From Candidatus Heimdallarchaeota archaeon (GTDB lineage: Archaea; Asgardarchaeota; Heimdallarchaeia; JABLTI01): a DNA stretch of 6,811 bases. The notes under the pieces are model-generated. The model was not told the origin of the DNA. It worked only from the letters and a program-made list of their open reading frames with translations, and ran no database searches. A program made the translations under genes and the position numbers. Numbering within the stretch: the first letter of the stretch is position 1; each line of letters opens with the position of its first letter. Of the stretch, positions 6,176 to 6,811 are shown piece after piece. The DNA lies in NCBI GenBank assembly GCA_030671945.1, contig DAOVHJ010000140.1:1-6811 (forward strand), in the 5' to 3' direction.

Positions 6176-6811
6176 ATGCCTGATAAACGATTAATAAGAT
6201 TCTACCAGGAATTATCAACAAATGCTTGGCCAGCTAAGTATTATTATTTGTTAAATGGTTGGGTAGCAAGGATATCTGAGGGTGTAACGAAAAGAGCTAA
6301 TAGTGTTATGCCTTTGACTTATTACGGGGACAATCTCCTAGAGGATATTCAAGTTGTAGAAACAATTTTTGCTAAGAATAAATTACCGGTTATTTTTCAA
6401 CTCCCAGATTATTATGAACCACAGAATCTTCTCGAGACACTTCTTGAAAATGATTATAAGATAATAGATGAAACTCTTGTGATGACTGCAAAAGTTAAAG
6501 ATATGCCTGATATTCCAATCAATCAAGATTATTCCTATCAAAATGCCACCAAAGTAAAGAATGAATGGTTTAGCTCTATGTCTGTTTCTGGAAGAGCAAC
6601 ACAAGAACGAATTAAAGGTCAGAAAGCAATCATAGGCAGAATTCTCCAACCCAAAAGCTTCTTTTCTGCTGAACAAGATAAAGAAATTATCGGGATTGGT
6701 ATGGCAGTTCTAGAACAGGGAAATTTAGGGATTTTTGATATGCTGGTAAATCCTGATTTTCGTCGTCAAGGAATTGCTGTTTCTCTAATAGCTAAAATGG
6801 TGAATTGGGGA
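6176..6811 (+). CDS. GNAT-family acetyltransferase (partial, C-terminus missing)
   Basis: An open frame of 212 codons from ATG 6176 reaches the right edge without a stop. The N-terminal part, NAWPAKYYYLLNGWVARISEG followed by TKRANSVMPL (about residues 16-46), is the signature start of a two-lobed GNAT group in which a degenerate N-terminal GNAT-like lobe precedes the catalytic one. The catalytic lobe shows strand IIGIGMAVLEQGNLGIFDMLVNP (about 171-193) and the acetyl-CoA pyrophosphate loop RRQGIA (196-201), followed by helix VSLIAKMVNWG. It would transfer an acetyl group from acetyl-CoA to an amine or protein N-terminus; the acceptor is unknown. About 40-60 residues probably lie beyond the window. 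A TATA box 27 bp upstream and no Shine-Dalgarno suggest a leaderless, separately promoted gene. It is probably cytoplasmic. Confidence 0.9.
   Translation, partial: MPDKRLIRFYQELSTNAWPAKYYYLLNGWVARISEGVTKRANSVMPLTYYGDNLLEDIQVVETIFAKNKLPVIFQLPDYYEPQNLLETLLENDYKIIDETLVMTAKVKDMPDIPINQDYSYQNATKVKNEWFSSMSVSGRATQERIKGQKAIIGRILQPKSFFSAEQDKEIIGIGMAVLEQGNLGIFDMLVNPDFRRQGIAVSLIAKMVNWG

Noticed and set aside
6383..6676. Minus-strand 97-residue open frame
   Set aside because: It is antisense to the GNAT gene, whose conserved residues occupy the same bases; the hydrophobic product is of low complexity and matches nothing I recognise.

Overview
The window is an AT-rich stretch carrying seven protein genes. 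Two of them run off the window edges. I see no RNA gene, mobile element, CRISPR array or origin. The most likely source is an archaeon. Five of the seven starts have no Shine-Dalgarno sequence but do have a TATA-like AT box centred about 25-30 bp upstream, as expected for leaderless archaeal transcripts. GTG and TTG starts are frequent, and short T-tracts rather than hairpins follow several stop codons. An Asgard-type or other mesophilic uncultured archaeon would fit the gene mix, but I cannot prove the lineage from this sequence.

Layout: on the minus strand, 836 to 1 encodes the first 278 residues of a PLP-dependent MalY/PatB-type aminotransferase or C-S lyase, cut by the left edge. A 125-bp divergent intergenic region follows. 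All later genes are on the plus strand: a radical SAM protein with a second four-cysteine cluster (962-1996), a PAPS-type sulfotransferase (2050-3174), a COG1237-like metallo-beta-lactamase-fold hydrolase (3225-4085), a small HD-domain protein (4123-4686), a secreted zinc-dependent phospholipase C-like protein with calcium-binding repeats (4776-6101), and a GNAT acetyltransferase cut by the right edge (6176-6811).

Transcription: most genes look individually promoted. The exception is the MBL-fold/HD pair, with a 37-bp gap, no clear promoter or T-tract between them and a GGAG ribosome-binding site before the HD gene. The phospholipase gene has a TATA box farther upstream and a short leader with GGAG motifs. 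A 12-base sequence ending in six Ts recurs exactly after the sulfotransferase and phospholipase stops, and in a near copy after the radical SAM stop. It is a candidate terminator or shared 3' element.

There is no obvious single pathway. C-S lyase, SAM radical chemistry and PAPS-dependent sulfation share only a loose sulfur theme. I did not find a defence system, toxin-antitoxin pair or clearly new multi-gene system. The most interesting parts are the cysteine-rich insertion in the radical SAM protein, the secreted phospholipase C-like enzyme lacking the classic N-terminal tryptophan ligand, and the uniform leaderless promoter layout.
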